64,000 nucleotides of DNA from Alphaproteobacteria bacterium (GCA_030431485.1 JAUIIR010000002.1:62001-126000); one strand, 5' to 3'; shown: positions 55,054 through 64,000, counted from the stretch's first letter. Notes: generated from the letters alone by a model not told the origin. Numbers and translations are program-made.

Positions 55054-55815
55054 CTACACAAACTGCTCGCGGATCAGTCGCTCCTCAAGCCCATGACCGG
55101 GATCAAATAGAACGCGGTGGGCAATCGAGGGCTCAGATCGGATATCGACCCGCACCACGTCACGCACGGCCCGGGCATCAGCCTCGGCCATGACCGGACG
55201 TTTGTCGGGGTCGAGCACATCAAACGTAACCTCGGCCGTCTTTGGCAAAAGTGCCCCCCGCCAGCGGCGCGGACGAAAGGCGGCCATCGCCGTCAGCGCC
55301 AGCACATCCGATCCGATGGGCAGAATCGGACCGTGGGCGGAATAATTGTACGCGGTCGATCCCGCAGGCGTGGCAACCAGTGCACCATCGCAAACGAGTT
55401 CGGACATACGCACCTTGCCATCCACACTGATCCGCAGCCTGGCCGCCTGCGGACCGGCACGCAGAAGTGAGACCTCGTTGATTGCCAAGGCCCTGTGTGT
55501 CTGGCCATCATGGCTTGTGGCGAGCATCGACAGCGGATTGATGACCTCTTCCTGCGCCTGCTGAAGACGCTCTTCGAGCCCGTGCTCGGAGTATTCGTTC
55601 ATCAGAAAGCCAACGGTTCCCCGGTTCATCCCGTAGACAGGCGCAGCCAGGTCCTGGGTCCGGTGCAGGGTGGAAAGCATGAACCCGTCGCCCCCCAGAG
55701 CCACAATCACATCCGCGCCATCCTCGTTGTGGTCGCCATAGCGCCGGGTCAGCCCGGCTTTGGCGGCTTGAGCAATCGGCGCCGGGCTGGCAGCAAACGC
55801 AATGCGCATGGACAT
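55054..55815 (-). CDS. nadK: NAD kinase
   Basis: 253 residues with [16 protein letters not shown] (GGDG motif), AINEVSLLR (NE/D motif) and [22 protein letters not shown], the conserved NADK core. It phosphorylates NAD+ to NADP+. It is divergent from glyA, with starts about 170 bp apart. The second Met (MRIAFA) is an alternative start. Confidence 0.95.
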   Translation of the reverse strand: MSMRIAFAASPAPIAQAAKAGLTRRYGDHNEDGADVIVALGGDGFMLSTLHRTQDLAAPVYGMNRGTVGFLMNEYSEHGLEERLQQAQEEVINPLSMLATSHDGQTHRALAINEVSLLRAGPQAARLRISVDGKVRMSELVCDGALVATPAGSTAYNYSAHGPILPIGSDVLALTAMAAFRPRRWRGALLPKTAEVTFDVLDPDKRPVMAEADARAVRDVVRVDIRSEPSIAHRVLFDPGHGLEERLIREQFV

Positions 55816-55985
55816 ACGGGTGGGTTCCTATCCGGGTCGTATGGTTCCGAAACAAGCACAAACGTCCGCTCTGCGCCAGACATGGCGCAGCTTTGTGTCG
55901 TGTGGTCGCTTTCCAACCTTTGCCTTTTGGCGCGACTCCTATACGTAATCGCCAACGTTTGACCCGCTTCAAGGAGGCCCTGCCC

Positions 55986-57281
55986 ATGAACGCCCCGCAC
56001 CGCGACACCGGTTTTTTCACCAAATCGCTGGCCGACAGCGACCCGGACCTGTTCCAGTCGATCACCGATGAGCTTGGCCGCCAGCGCGACGAGATCGAAC
56101 TGATCGCTTCCGAGAACATTGTCAGCCGCGCCGTGATGGAAGCGCAGGGCTCGGTGATGACCAACAAATATGCCGAGGGCTATCCGGGCCGCCGCTATTA
56201 CGGCGGCTGCCAGTTCGTCGACGTGGCCGAAAACCTTGCCATTGAGCGGGCGTGCCAGCTTTTCAACTGCGGCTTCGCCAACGTGCAGCCGAACTCCGGC
56301 TCTCAGGCAAACCAGGGTGTCTTTACCGCGCTCTTGCAGCCCGGTGACACGATCCTTGGCATGAGCCTCGATGCAGGTGGTCACCTGACCCACGGCGCGG
56401 CCCCGAACCAGTCGGGCAAGTGGTTCAACGCGATCCAGTACGGAGTGCGTCAGCAGGACAACATGCTGGACTACGATCAAGTTCAGGCGCTGGCCAATGA
56501 GCACAAACCGAAGCTGATCATCGCCGGTGGGTCGGCCATCCCGCGTCAGATCGACTTTGCCCGCATGCGCGAGATTGCCGACAGCGTGGGCGCGTATCTG
56601 CATGTGGACATGGCGCATTTTGCTGGTCTGGTCGCTGCGGGCGAACACCCCAGCCCGTTCCCGCATGCGCATGTCGCCACCACCACAACGCACAAAACCC
56701 TGCGCGGTCCGCGCGGCGGTATGATCCTGACGAATGACGAGGCGCTTGCCAAGAAGTTCAATTCGGCCATCTTCCCCGGCATTCAGGGCGGTCCGCTGAT
56801 GCATGTGATCGCGGCCAAGGCGGTTGCCTTTGGCGAAGCGCTGCGCCCCGAGTTCAAAACCTATCAGCAGAACGTCATCCGTAACGCGCAGGCGCTTTCG
56901 GATCAGCTGATCAAAGGCGGTCTGGACACCGTGACCCATGGCACCGACACCCATGTGGTTCTGGTGGACCTGCGCCCCAAAGGCGTGAAAGGCAACGCGA
57001 CCGAGAAGGCGCTGGGTCGCGCGCATATCACATGCAACAAGAACGGTGTGCCGTTCGATCCGGAAAAGCCAACGATCACGTCGGGCATCCGTCTGGGGTC
57101 ACCTGCTGGCACGACGCGCGGGTTCATGGAGGCCGAGTTCCGCCAGATCGCAGACTGGATCATCGAAGTGGTCGATGGACTTGCCGCCAATGGTGAGGAC
57201 GGCAACAGCGCGGTCGAGGACAAGGTTCGCGCCGAAGTGGCCGAACTGTGCGCCCGTTTCCCGATCTACCCCGATCTCTAA
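55986..57281 (+). CDS. glyA: Serine hydroxymethyltransferase
   Basis: 431 residues from the ATG at 55986 (AAGGAGG upstream). [38 protein letters not shown] and the PLP lysine in [14 protein letters not shown] are diagnostic. It interconverts serine and glycine with one-carbon units on tetrahydrofolate, linking to the gcv operon in this window. The ORF track starts 31 codons early. Confidence 0.97.
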   Translation: MNAPHRDTGFFTKSLADSDPDLFQSITDELGRQRDEIELIASENIVSRAVMEAQGSVMTNKYAEGYPGRRYYGGCQFVDVAENLAIERACQLFNCGFANVQPNSGSQANQGVFTALLQPGDTILGMSLDAGGHLTHGAAPNQSGKWFNAIQYGVRQQDNMLDYDQVQALANEHKPKLIIAGGSAIPRQIDFARMREIADSVGAYLHVDMAHFAGLVAAGEHPSPFPHAHVATTTTHKTLRGPRGGMILTNDEALAKKFNSAIFPGIQGGPLMHVIAAKAVAFGEALRPEFKTYQQNVIRNAQALSDQLIKGGLDTVTHGTDTHVVLVDLRPKGVKGNATEKALGRAHITCNKNGVPFDPEKPTITSGIRLGSPAGTTRGFMEAEFRQIADWIIEVVDGLAANGEDGNSAVEDKVRAEVAELCARFPIYPDL

Positions 57282-57300
57282 GATTTTATGGCGCGACCCA

Positions 57301-57322
57301 AGATTCTTCGTACGAAGAATCT
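57301..57322. repeat. Perfect 22-bp palindrome downstream of glyA
   Basis: AGATTCTTCGTACGAAGAATCT reads the same on both strands with no loop, 19 bp past the glyA stop. It may fold in RNA as a terminator-like stem (no T-run follows) or be bound by a dimeric protein. Only one copy is seen in the window. Confidence 0.6.
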
Positions 57323-57443
57323 CGGGCCAACCCGTAAAGATTTGAAGAACAGATATGCGCGCCCGGGCACTGGTGCGCATTTTTTCTGCCCTAAGGTCAT
57401 TCCACGGGTTTTCTTTCACAATTTGCGGCGTATAGTCCGCGGC

Positions 57444-57530
57444 ATGACAGGTCAGGCACATATCGCTTCACACATGCGCTCTAGCGCGCCGCTTGTGCTG
57501 GCCATCCGTCTTCTCCTAATCCGCCTCTGA
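57444..57530 (+). CDS. Leucine-rich leader peptide of the leuA operon
   Basis: A 28-residue frame from ATG 57444 to TGA 57528-57530. Its end, PLVLAIRLLLIRL, holds six Leu residues among its last 12, encoded by CTT, CTG, CTT, CTC, CTA and CTC. The stop codon lies inside the left arm of a 10-bp inverted repeat. This is the layout of a leucine attenuator, as predicted for leuA in several alphaproteobacteria. An internal ATG at 57474 gives an 18-residue version. No good ribosome binding site is obvious for either. Confidence 0.65.
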   Translation: MTGQAHIASHMRSSAPLVLAIRLLLIRL

Positions 57531-57577
57531 GCGCGGCCGATCGGCGCGACCGCTCAGAGGATGCCCGTGACGCGCCG
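57524..57577 (+). promoter_or_regulatory. Attenuator-like alternative stems upstream of the leuA operon
   Basis: CCTCTGAGCG (57524-57533) and CGCTCAGAGG (57551-57560) form a perfect 10-bp stem that overlaps the leader stop codon. CGGCGCG (57542-57548) can instead pair with CGCGCCG (57571-57577), giving a mutually exclusive fold close to the ribosome binding site of the next gene (57590s). No T-run follows, so control could be translational or Rho-linked rather than classical termination. Confidence 0.55.
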
Positions 57578-57600
57578 ACGCACCCGGATTGGAAAGACCC

Positions 57601-57957
57601 ATGAACAAAATCAACCTCGCTGAAAAGCTGGCCCAATTTTCAAGCCATTGGGACCCGCATGTCATTGCAAGTTACAATGGCAACGACGTGATGGTGGTAA
57701 AACTCTCGGGAGAATTTCCCTTCCACAAGCACGACAACACTGACGATTTCTTCCTCGTTATTTCAGGTGAAGTCGTCATGGACTACGAGAATGCGCCCTC
57801 GGTGACATTTGGACCGGGCGAATTGGTTATCGTGCCGAAAGGCACCGTCCACCGCCCACGCGCCAACACCGAGGCATACGTGTTGTTAATCGAACCATCG
57901 GGCGAGCCGAATACCGGCGACAGCGGTGTAACACCGGCCGCAAAGCCTGCGATCTAA
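57601..57957 (+). CDS. Cupin domain protein cotranscribed with leuA
   Basis: 118 residues, a single cupin barrel: PFHKHDNTDDFFLVISGEVVMDYE carries the metal-binding His pair and Glu, and GELVIVPKGTVHRPRA the second cupin motif with its His. It lies 11 bp upstream of leuA, behind the leucine leader, so its expression should follow leucine supply. The reaction is unknown; an isomerase or dioxygenase role is possible. Confidence 0.85.
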   Translation: MNKINLAEKLAQFSSHWDPHVIASYNGNDVMVVKLSGEFPFHKHDNTDDFFLVISGEVVMDYENAPSVTFGPGELVIVPKGTVHRPRANTEAYVLLIEPSGEPNTGDSGVTPAAKPAI

Positions 57958-57968
57958 GGACCAAACAC

Positions 57969-59528
57969 ATGACAGACGACAAGAACAGAGTTGTCATCTT
58001 CGACACCACTTTGCGCGACGGTGAACAATCACCGGGAGCCACCATGACCCATGACGAAAAGCTCGAGATTGCCGAGCTTCTGGATGACATGGGCGTCGAC
58101 ATCATCGAAGCCGGGTTTCCCATTGCCTCCGAAGGCGATTTCCGCGCGGTGAGCGAAATTGCCCAACGCTCCAATAATGCGGTGATCTGCGGCCTCGCGC
58201 GGGCGCAATTGCCAGATATCGACCGCTGCTGGGAAGCGGTGCGCCACGCTGCCAAGCCGCGCATCCACACGTTCATCGGCACCTCGCCGCTGCACCGGGC
58301 CATTCCGAACCTCACGCAGGACGAGATGGCGGAACGGATCGAACAGACCGTGACCCATGCGCGCAACCTTTGCGACAACGTGCAGTGGTCGCCGATGGAT
58401 GCGACGCGCACCGAATGGGATTACCTTTGCCGTGTGGTTGAGATTGCGATCAAGTCCGGTGCGACCACGATCAACATCCCCGACACGGTCGGCTACACTG
58501 CGCCGGTGGAAAGCGCCGATCTGATCCGCCGGTTGATCGAAACCGTCCCCGGCGCGGATGAGGTGGTCTTCGCCACCCATTGCCACAACGATCTTGGCAT
58601 GGCGACAGCCAACGCGCTCGCCGCGGTCGCTGGCGGCGCGCGGCAGATTGAATGCACAATTAACGGTCTCGGTGAGCGTGCGGGCAATACCGCACTTGAA
58701 GAGGTGGTGATGGCGCTCAAGGTGCGGCACGACATCATGCCCTACCACACCGGCATCGACACTCGGAAGATCATGCATATCTCGCGCCGCGTGGCGACGG
58801 TGTCGGGCTTCCCGGTGCAATTCAACAAAGCCATCGTCGGCAAAAACGCCTTTGCGCACGAGAGCGGCATCCACCAGGACGGCATGCTCAAGAACGCCGA
58901 GACGTTCGAGATCATGCGTCCCGAGGATGTCGGCATCGCAGGCACATCGTTGCCCTTGGGCAAACACTCGGGCCGGGCTGCGCTGCGCGCCAAGCTCAAG
59001 GAATTGGGTGTGGATGTTGGGGACAACCAGCTCAAAGATATTTTTGTCCGCTTCAAGGATCTCGCCGACCGGAAGAAAGAGGTCTTCGACGACGACATCC
59101 TCGCGCTTGTGACGGCAACAACCGAAGGCGACGACGCCCTGCAGTTGGTTAACCTCAAGGTGGTCTGCGGAACTGGTGGACCGGCTGAAGCAACGCTTGA
59201 AATGGAGATCAACGGCGAGGACAAATCTGCGGTCAGCGAAGGCGATGGACCGGTGGATGCCACCTTCAAGGCGATCCGCATGCTGCATCCGAACAAAGCG
59301 CGCCTGCAGTTGTACCAAGTGCACGCAGTTACCGAAGGCACTGACGCACAGGCGACGGTTAGTGTACGGCTGGAAGAGGACGGCATGATCGCCACCGGGC
59401 AGTCAGCGGATACCGACACCGTGGTGGCGTCGGCCAAGGCCTATATTCATGCGCTCAACCGGTTGATCGTGCGGCGCGGCAAAACCGGCAAGGACGTCAA
59501 GGAAATCTCGTACCGGGATGTGACCTAA
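57969..59528 (+). CDS. leuA: 2-Isopropylmalate synthase
   Basis: 519 residues, the long bacterial form. FDTTLRDGEQSPGATM starts the HMGL-like barrel; HCHNDLGMATANALAA supplies metal-binding histidines, and NGLGERAGN is conserved. The C-terminal third (from about 390) is the leucine-sensing regulatory domain. It condenses acetyl-CoA with 2-oxoisovalerate, the first step of leucine synthesis. It is followed by a strong inverted repeat shared with the convergent helicase gene. Confidence 0.96.
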   Translation: MTDDKNRVVIFDTTLRDGEQSPGATMTHDEKLEIAELLDDMGVDIIEAGFPIASEGDFRAVSEIAQRSNNAVICGLARAQLPDIDRCWEAVRHAAKPRIHTFIGTSPLHRAIPNLTQDEMAERIEQTVTHARNLCDNVQWSPMDATRTEWDYLCRVVEIAIKSGATTINIPDTVGYTAPVESADLIRRLIETVPGADEVVFATHCHNDLGMATANALAAVAGGARQIECTINGLGERAGNTALEEVVMALKVRHDIMPYHTGIDTRKIMHISRRVATVSGFPVQFNKAIVGKNAFAHESGIHQDGMLKNAETFEIMRPEDVGIAGTSLPLGKHSGRAALRAKLKELGVDVGDNQLKDIFVRFKDLADRKKEVFDDDILALVTATTEGDDALQLVNLKVVCGTGGPAEATLEMEINGEDKSAVSEGDGPVDATFKAIRMLHPNKARLQLYQVHAVTEGTDAQATVSVRLEEDGMIATGQSADTDTVVASAKAYIHALNRLIVRRGKTGKDVKEISYRDVT

Positions 59529-59532
59529 GTCC

Positions 59533-59582
59533 CGGTGCGTGCAAGCATAAACCCTACGTAGGATGGGTGCTTGCACGCACCG
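59533..59582. terminator. Bidirectional terminator between leuA and the helicase gene
   Basis: CGGTGCGTGCAAGCA (59533-59547) and TGCTTGCACGCACCG (59568-59582) form a perfect 15-bp stem around a 20-nt loop that itself contains CCTACGTAGG; TTTTC follows on the plus strand. It lies between convergent genes. The stem resembles the CGTAGG-GTGGGTGC palindromic repeats seen in many proteobacterial genomes. Confidence 0.8.
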
Positions 59583-59585
59583 TTT

Positions 59586-62033
59586 TCAATACGGCACCCG
59601 CCATTTCGGTTGACTTGGATGTGCTTCAACCTGCGCCAGACCGCTGGTCTCCATCAGCCGCGTGATCTCTTCTTCCAGAAGCCGTTCGTCCGCCTGCCCC
59701 CGCACCGGCACACGACCGGGTTCAAGAAATAGCGGCGCCGCCAGAGGCGTCACGCGGTCGAGGCGCAGCAGGTCGATACGGTCGCCCACCCGTTCTGCCA
59801 TCTCCCGGATGCGCGCGAAATCGACCAATCCGCGCATTGCCTCTTCGCGTGTGATCTGCATCAGCAGGTGGTCGGGGTCGTATTTAAGGAGCGTGTCGTA
59901 AAGGATATCCGACGACATGGTCGCCTGCCGCCCCGTCTTTCTCTGACCGCCGAGGTTGCGTTCGATGAGACCGGCAATGGTCGCAGATGCCCGGAAGGTG
60001 CGTTTCATCACGGCATTGCCCGCCAGCCAGCCGTCCAGTCCAGCTTCCAACGCTGCCAGATCGAAAAGCGGTGCCGGGTCGATCACTGCGTCCAGGCCCC
60101 AGATCAACACGGCGTAGTCGGTGGCGACAAAGCCCATCGGAGCCAGCCCTTCCTCTTCCATCCGCTTGGTCAGCAAGAGGCCAAGCGTCTGCATCGCGTT
60201 GCGTCCGGCAAAACCATAGGCCACCAGTTGCTCACGCCCGTCATGCGGGAAGCTTTCGATGAGCAGGCGCCCGGGTTCGGGCAAGCGGCTGACGCGGCGC
60301 TGAATGTGCAGCCAGTCACGTGTGTGGGCAGGCAACTCTGGCCAATCGTCCTGCTGAAACATCTGCAGAATACGGTTCGACAATTGGGTGGAGGTGGCAA
60401 ATTTCGTGCCCATGAAAGTGGCGATCTTTGGCTTTCGCCCAGGGTCGCGCGTCACTTCAACGGTCAATTCGCGCAGCCCTTCATACCGGACGATCTGGCC
60501 GCCGATCAAGAAGGTGTCGCCTTTGGTCAGGGTCGCGGCGAACCCTTCCTCAATCTCTCCCAGAGGTGCGCCACCCCTACCCCGCCATTTGACCTTGAGC
60601 GTGTCGGTGTCCTGTATCGTGCCGATGTTCTGGCGGATGCGGGCGGCGGACCGCGGATCGCGCAACTGCCAGCGCCCGTCGGGCAATTGCTTGAGCCGCT
60701 GCCACTGGTCATAGGCTCGCAAAGCATAGCCGCCCGTGGCGCAGAAATTCAGACAGGCGGTAAATTCGGCACGGCTGAGATCGGCATAGGACCCGGCGCT
60801 TGTCATCTCGGTGTATAGCAGATCCGCATCGAACGGGCCGGAGCAGGCTGCGATCAGGATGTGCTGACACAGCACGTCACGCGGCCCGCGACCACGCCAT
60901 TCGCCATCCAGATCGTGCGCCTTGACGGCTTCCAACGCAGCCACGCATTCGACCACTTCGAACCGGTTGGCAGGCACCAACAGCGCCTTGGACGGTGCGT
61001 TGTATCGGTGGTTCGCACGGCCAATCCGCTGCACCAAACGTTTGACGTTCTTCGGCGCACCGATCTGGATCACCAGATCCACATCGCCCCAGTCAATGCC
61101 CAGATCAAGGCTGCCCGTGCAGACAATCGCCCGCAAGTCACCTCTGACCATCGCCGCTTCGACCTTTTCGCGCTGCTTCCGGTCGAGCGATCCGTGATGG
61201 ATGCCGATGGGCAAGGCGTCTTCATTCGCGAGCCACAGATTGTGAAAGAAGATCTCGGCCTGCGCGCGGGTGTTGTGGAAGATCAGCGTGGTCTTGTGCT
61301 GTTTCACCTGCTCCAGCACTGCGGGAATGCTGTATTTCGCGCCACCACCGGACCACGGCGGGGCTTCGTCCGTGACCAGCATAGAGATGTCGGGCTCCGG
61401 CCCCGGATCGGCCATCACGATCTCGCAGGTGTCGGGATGACGTGCCAGCAACCGCGCGATGGCGTCCGGGTCATCGACAGTGGCAGACAGGCCGACACGG
61501 CGCAGATCGGGGCACATGCCTTGCAACCGGGCCAGCGCCAGCATCAATTGATCGCCGCGTTTGCTTTCCGCCAGCGCATGGATTTCGTCCACCACCACCC
61601 GCTGAACACCTTTGAACATGCGCGGCGCATCTTCGTAGCTGGTGAGCAGCGCCAGCGACTCGGGCGTGGTCAGCAGGATGTGGGGCGGGTCCGCCCGCTG
61701 CCGTTTCTTGATATGGGCCGACGTGTCGCCCGTTCGGTCCTCGACCCGGATCGGCAATCCCGCCTCGTCAATGGGCGTGCGCAGGTTGCGCTTGATGTCG
61801 GAGGCCAGCGCCTTGAGCGGGCTGACATAAAGTGTGTGCAGACCTTCGCGTGGCTCCTGCGCCAGCTCTACCAGCGTCGGCAGAAACCCTGCCAGCGTCT
61901 TGCCCCCGCCGGTGGGCGCAATCAGCAAAAGGCAGGGGTCCGCCGCCCGGTTCAGCATATCCTGCTGATGCGAATGGATTGCCCATCCTCGGGTATCGAA
62001 CCAAGATTGAAGTGAGGGCGGCAACGCGATCAT
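59586..62033 (-). CDS. Ligase-associated DEXH-box helicase (Lhr family)
   Basis: 815 residues. Helicase motifs: LLIAPTGGGKTLAGFLP (I), TLYVSPLKALASDI (Ia), VVVDEIHALAESKRGD (II, DEIH), GLSATVDDP (III), LIFHNTRAQAEIFFHNL (IV), GSLDLGIDWGDVD (V) and QRIGRANHRYN (VI), followed by the Lhr winged-helix and core domains. Such proteins usually sit with an ATP-dependent DNA ligase and a PdeM-like nuclease, both absent here. The ATG at 62033 has AGGAGG only one base before it, so a TTG at 62024 may be the real start. Confidence 0.92.
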   Translation of the reverse strand: MIALPPSLQSWFDTRGWAIHSHQQDMLNRAADPCLLLIAPTGGGKTLAGFLPTLVELAQEPREGLHTLYVSPLKALASDIKRNLRTPIDEAGLPIRVEDRTGDTSAHIKKRQRADPPHILLTTPESLALLTSYEDAPRMFKGVQRVVVDEIHALAESKRGDQLMLALARLQGMCPDLRRVGLSATVDDPDAIARLLARHPDTCEIVMADPGPEPDISMLVTDEAPPWSGGGAKYSIPAVLEQVKQHKTTLIFHNTRAQAEIFFHNLWLANEDALPIGIHHGSLDRKQREKVEAAMVRGDLRAIVCTGSLDLGIDWGDVDLVIQIGAPKNVKRLVQRIGRANHRYNAPSKALLVPANRFEVVECVAALEAVKAHDLDGEWRGRGPRDVLCQHILIAACSGPFDADLLYTEMTSAGSYADLSRAEFTACLNFCATGGYALRAYDQWQRLKQLPDGRWQLRDPRSAARIRQNIGTIQDTDTLKVKWRGRGGAPLGEIEEGFAATLTKGDTFLIGGQIVRYEGLRELTVEVTRDPGRKPKIATFMGTKFATSTQLSNRILQMFQQDDWPELPAHTRDWLHIQRRVSRLPEPGRLLIESFPHDGREQLVAYGFAGRNAMQTLGLLLTKRMEEEGLAPMGFVATDYAVLIWGLDAVIDPAPLFDLAALEAGLDGWLAGNAVMKRTFRASATIAGLIERNLGGQRKTGRQATMSSDILYDTLLKYDPDHLLMQITREEAMRGLVDFARIREMAERVGDRIDLLRLDRVTPLAAPLFLEPGRVPVRGQADERLLEEEITRLMETSGLAQVEAHPSQPKWRVPY

Positions 62034-62135
62034 ACCTCCTACATATGCCGCAGGGCGGCAAAGAAAAACGCACAACTTGCATTGCGGGTTGGCGACACTT
62101 GGCAGATGGTGCGAGGAATCGCGAAAGGCGAAGAT

Positions 62136-63320
62136 ATGCGCAGCCCCCACCCTCTTCTACTGACGCTCACGCTGTATCTCGCTGGCCTTGGCGCGGCAGG
62201 ACAGTTTTCGAAACTGGCGGTAAGTTTCGTGACGCTGACCGAGGTCTATGCCGGACATGGCGAGACCATACTTGGGCTGGCGGTGTCGCTGATCAGTCTT
62301 GTCGGCCTGATACTTGGGCTGGTTGCTGGCATCGTCGTCACTCGCATAGGGGCACGCAGGGCATTGCTTGCGGCTTTGGCACTGGGCGCGGCAATGTCGC
62401 TCTGGCAAGCCATGCTGCCCTCCTTGCCGGTGCTGATGGTGAGCCGCGTGCTGGAAGGCGCGTCTCATCTTCTGATTGTTGTGGCCGCACCAACACTGAT
62501 TGCCGAGACCACACCTGATCGATATCGCCCAGCGGCGCTGACGCTTTGGAGCACGTTTTTCGGCGTGGCATTTGCGTTGACTGCGGTCATTGCGCCGGGC
62601 GTGATCGCAAATGGTGGTCTGGCTTTGCTGATCGGAGCGCATGGTGTCTGGATGGCGGTGGCATGTCTGGCCGTCCTTTTCGTCTTGCCACGCCCGGTGA
62701 TGACCCAATCGCCGCCATCGGAAATTTCTTTGCTGCGTCGCCATATCGTGGCCTACGCGACACCTGGAATTGCCACGCCGGCCTTGGCGTGGTTGTGCTA
62801 TACGCTCACCTTCGTATCGGTCCTAACCGCGTTGCCGCTGCTGACCTCAGGCACCGCGCCCACGTGGCTCGCCGCCATTGCGCCTTTGGTGTCCATCGGT
62901 GTAGCCCTGACTGTGGGCGTTGCCGTTCTGTCCCGCCACCCGGCGCGACCAGTGGTGACGCTGGGATTTGCGCTTTGCGTGGCGATGGCTGTGGTTGTTC
63001 TGGTCGCAGGCTTTACCGCGGTCACGGTAATCCTGCTCTTCGCCTCTATGGCCTTTGTGCAGAGCTCAGGTTTTGCCATCGTACCCCAGATCAACGCGGA
63101 TGCGGCGTCACGTGCTCTGGCCAATGGAGCGTTGGCGCAGATGGGCAACCTTGGAAATTTGACGGGAACGCCACTGCTTATTGCGGTTTATCAGGGCGCT
63201 CCAGTTCTTGGCCCGTTCCTTTTTCTGGTCATTGCCTATGGCAGCGGCGTCGCAATCACTTGGGTGCTCGGACGCAGGGCAGTGGCGGCAATGGACACGA
63301 GGCATGCTTCGATGAACTGA
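62136..63320 (+). CDS. MFS transporter
   Basis: 394 residues from the ATG at 62136 with twelve hydrophobic segments. A conserved-loop element GIVVTRIGARRALLAALALGAAMS (between helices 2 and 3) fits the major facilitator pattern, as does MVSRVLEGASH in helix 4. Substrate is unknown; an efflux pump or small-molecule exporter is likely. It is divergent from the helicase gene, with starts 103 bp apart. Confidence 0.88.
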   Translation: MRSPHPLLLTLTLYLAGLGAAGQFSKLAVSFVTLTEVYAGHGETILGLAVSLISLVGLILGLVAGIVVTRIGARRALLAALALGAAMSLWQAMLPSLPVLMVSRVLEGASHLLIVVAAPTLIAETTPDRYRPAALTLWSTFFGVAFALTAVIAPGVIANGGLALLIGAHGVWMAVACLAVLFVLPRPVMTQSPPSEISLLRRHIVAYATPGIATPALAWLCYTLTFVSVLTALPLLTSGTAPTWLAAIAPLVSIGVALTVGVAVLSRHPARPVVTLGFALCVAMAVVVLVAGFTAVTVILLFASMAFVQSSGFAIVPQINADAASRALANGALAQMGNLGNLTGTPLLIAVYQGAPVLGPFLFLVIAYGSGVAITWVLGRRAVAAMDTRHASMN

Positions 63321-63345
63321 AGCCGCAAGCGCGTCGACGCGTGCG

Positions 63346-63936
63346 TTACCTCTGCATCTCGGCCAGACGCGCCACATAGCGGGCCAGAGTGTCGATTTCG
63401 AGATTGACCTTATCACCCACCTTAGTTGCCCCCCAGGTCGTGACCTCCTGGGTGTGCGGTATGATATTCACACCGAAGCGGGTCTTATCCACCTCATTCA
63501 CCGTCAGGGATGTGCCGTCGAGAGCCACCGACCCTTTCGGTGCGATGAACCGTGCGAGGGCGCGCGGAGCCTCGAACGTGTAGCGGACACTATCGCCTTC
63601 GGGACGCATCTCGACGATCTCTGCCAGCCCGTCGACATGGCCGGAAACGATGTGCCCGCCTAATTCATCTCCGACCTTGAGCGCGCGTTCGAGATTGATT
63701 TTCTGGCCTTCGCCCCATTGGCCGATATTGGTCTTGTCCAACGTTTCTGCGCTAATCTCGACATCAAACCAATCGGGGCCAAGCTCAACCACCGTCAGAC
63801 AAACACCACTACAGGCAATCGACGCGCCGATATCAATGCTTTGTGTGTCATAGGCCGTACCGATACGCGCGCGCAGGTCGCCGCGGCGCTCAAGGCTGCG
63901 AATTTCCCCAATGTCTGTCACGATACCGGTAAACAT
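63346..63936 (-). CDS. ribE: Riboflavin synthase alpha subunit
   Basis: 196 residues with the internal duplication of riboflavin synthase: MFTGIVTDIGEIRS begins the first barrel with ACSGVCLTVVELG, and VSGHVDGLAEIV begins the second with ALDGTSLTVNEVD. It dismutates lumazine to riboflavin. The frame stays open back to the window edge, but the start above matches the family. Upstream 63937-64000 contains no feature I can name. Confidence 0.95.
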   Translation of the reverse strand: MFTGIVTDIGEIRSLERRGDLRARIGTAYDTQSIDIGASIACSGVCLTVVELGPDWFDVEISAETLDKTNIGQWGEGQKINLERALKVGDELGGHIVSGHVDGLAEIVEMRPEGDSVRYTFEAPRALARFIAPKGSVALDGTSLTVNEVDKTRFGVNIIPHTQEVTTWGATKVGDKVNLEIDTLARYVARLAEMQR

Positions 63937-64000
63937 GATGTAGCCCTCACCGTCATCACCCGCACTAGCTATTGCGGAATAGTAGTTCTCAGTATGCCGC

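Noticed and set aside
57288-57530. 80-codon ORF downstream of glyA
   Set aside because: Its upstream part crosses the palindrome and has no coding character; only its last 28 codons are kept as the leucine leader peptide.
58029-59324. 431-codon minus-strand ORF opposite leuA
   Set aside because: Antisense shadow of leuA; no domain and no independent start signals.
63937-64000. Open frame continuing upstream of ribE to the window end
   Set aside because: It is in the ribE frame but the family start is MFTGIV; no other gene can be identified in 64 bases.

Overview
The window looks like part of the chromosome of a marine-type alphaproteobacterium, probably a Rhodobacterales/Roseobacter-group organism. 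The evidence is a mostly GC-rich backbone, a divergent putR/putA pair (Lrp-type PutR), a tandem glycine riboswitch ahead of gcvT-gcvH-gcvP, a ligase-associated DEXH helicase, and several gene families common in that group. This is inferred from gene content and order; no search was run.

Layout. 1-393 is the 3' end of an ATP-grasp ligase. 362-12683 is a run of twelve minus-strand genes, many with 4-8 bp overlaps. It holds a BMP-type nucleoside/purine ABC importer, an 8-oxoguanine-deaminase-like amidohydrolase, a GST, a Rieske-less oxygenase subunit, a free-standing Rieske protein, an acylphosphatase-like protein, a formamidase/acetamidase, an M20 amidohydrolase and a gamma-glutamyltransferase. 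The GST + Rieske-less oxygenase + separate Rieske protein trio recalls the NdmC/NdmD/NdmE methylxanthine N-demethylase, so the cluster may import, demethylate and deaminate a modified purine and then break down amide products.

12739-20705 is an integrated element of about 8 kb in tRNA-Leu(UAA), bounded by a perfect 57-bp direct repeat of the tRNA 3' half. It carries a tyrosine integrase, a P4-type primase/helicase, a secreted protein of unknown function, and an AT-rich three-gene cassette: a short, atypical cytochrome P450, an acyl carrier protein and an alpha/beta-hydrolase. This cassette is the strongest candidate for an undescribed system.

20820-39063 is backbone: a TPR protein, putR/putA, rhomboid, GFA protein, ettA, trxC, a DUF3140/DUF5872 pair, two cold-shock proteins, an L,D-transpeptidase, a YedK/HMCES-type protein lacking the catalytic Cys2, a tesA-like esterase divergent from a ybbA/ybbP-like ABC pair, an inositol-phosphatase-family enzyme and an SDR-like protein.

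39190-63936 holds the glycine cleavage operon with its riboswitch, an NsrR-like Rrf2 regulator beside a perfect FNR-type box, gltX, a Tat-exported MBL hydrolase, a 19-repeat MORN protein, nadE, hpd with an Lrp regulator, a trypsin-like protease, nadK, glyA, a leucine-rich leader peptide ahead of a cupin gene and leuA, an Lhr-type helicase, an MFS transporter and riboflavin synthase. glyA and gcv link serine/glycine/C1 metabolism; nadE and nadK both serve NAD(P) supply.
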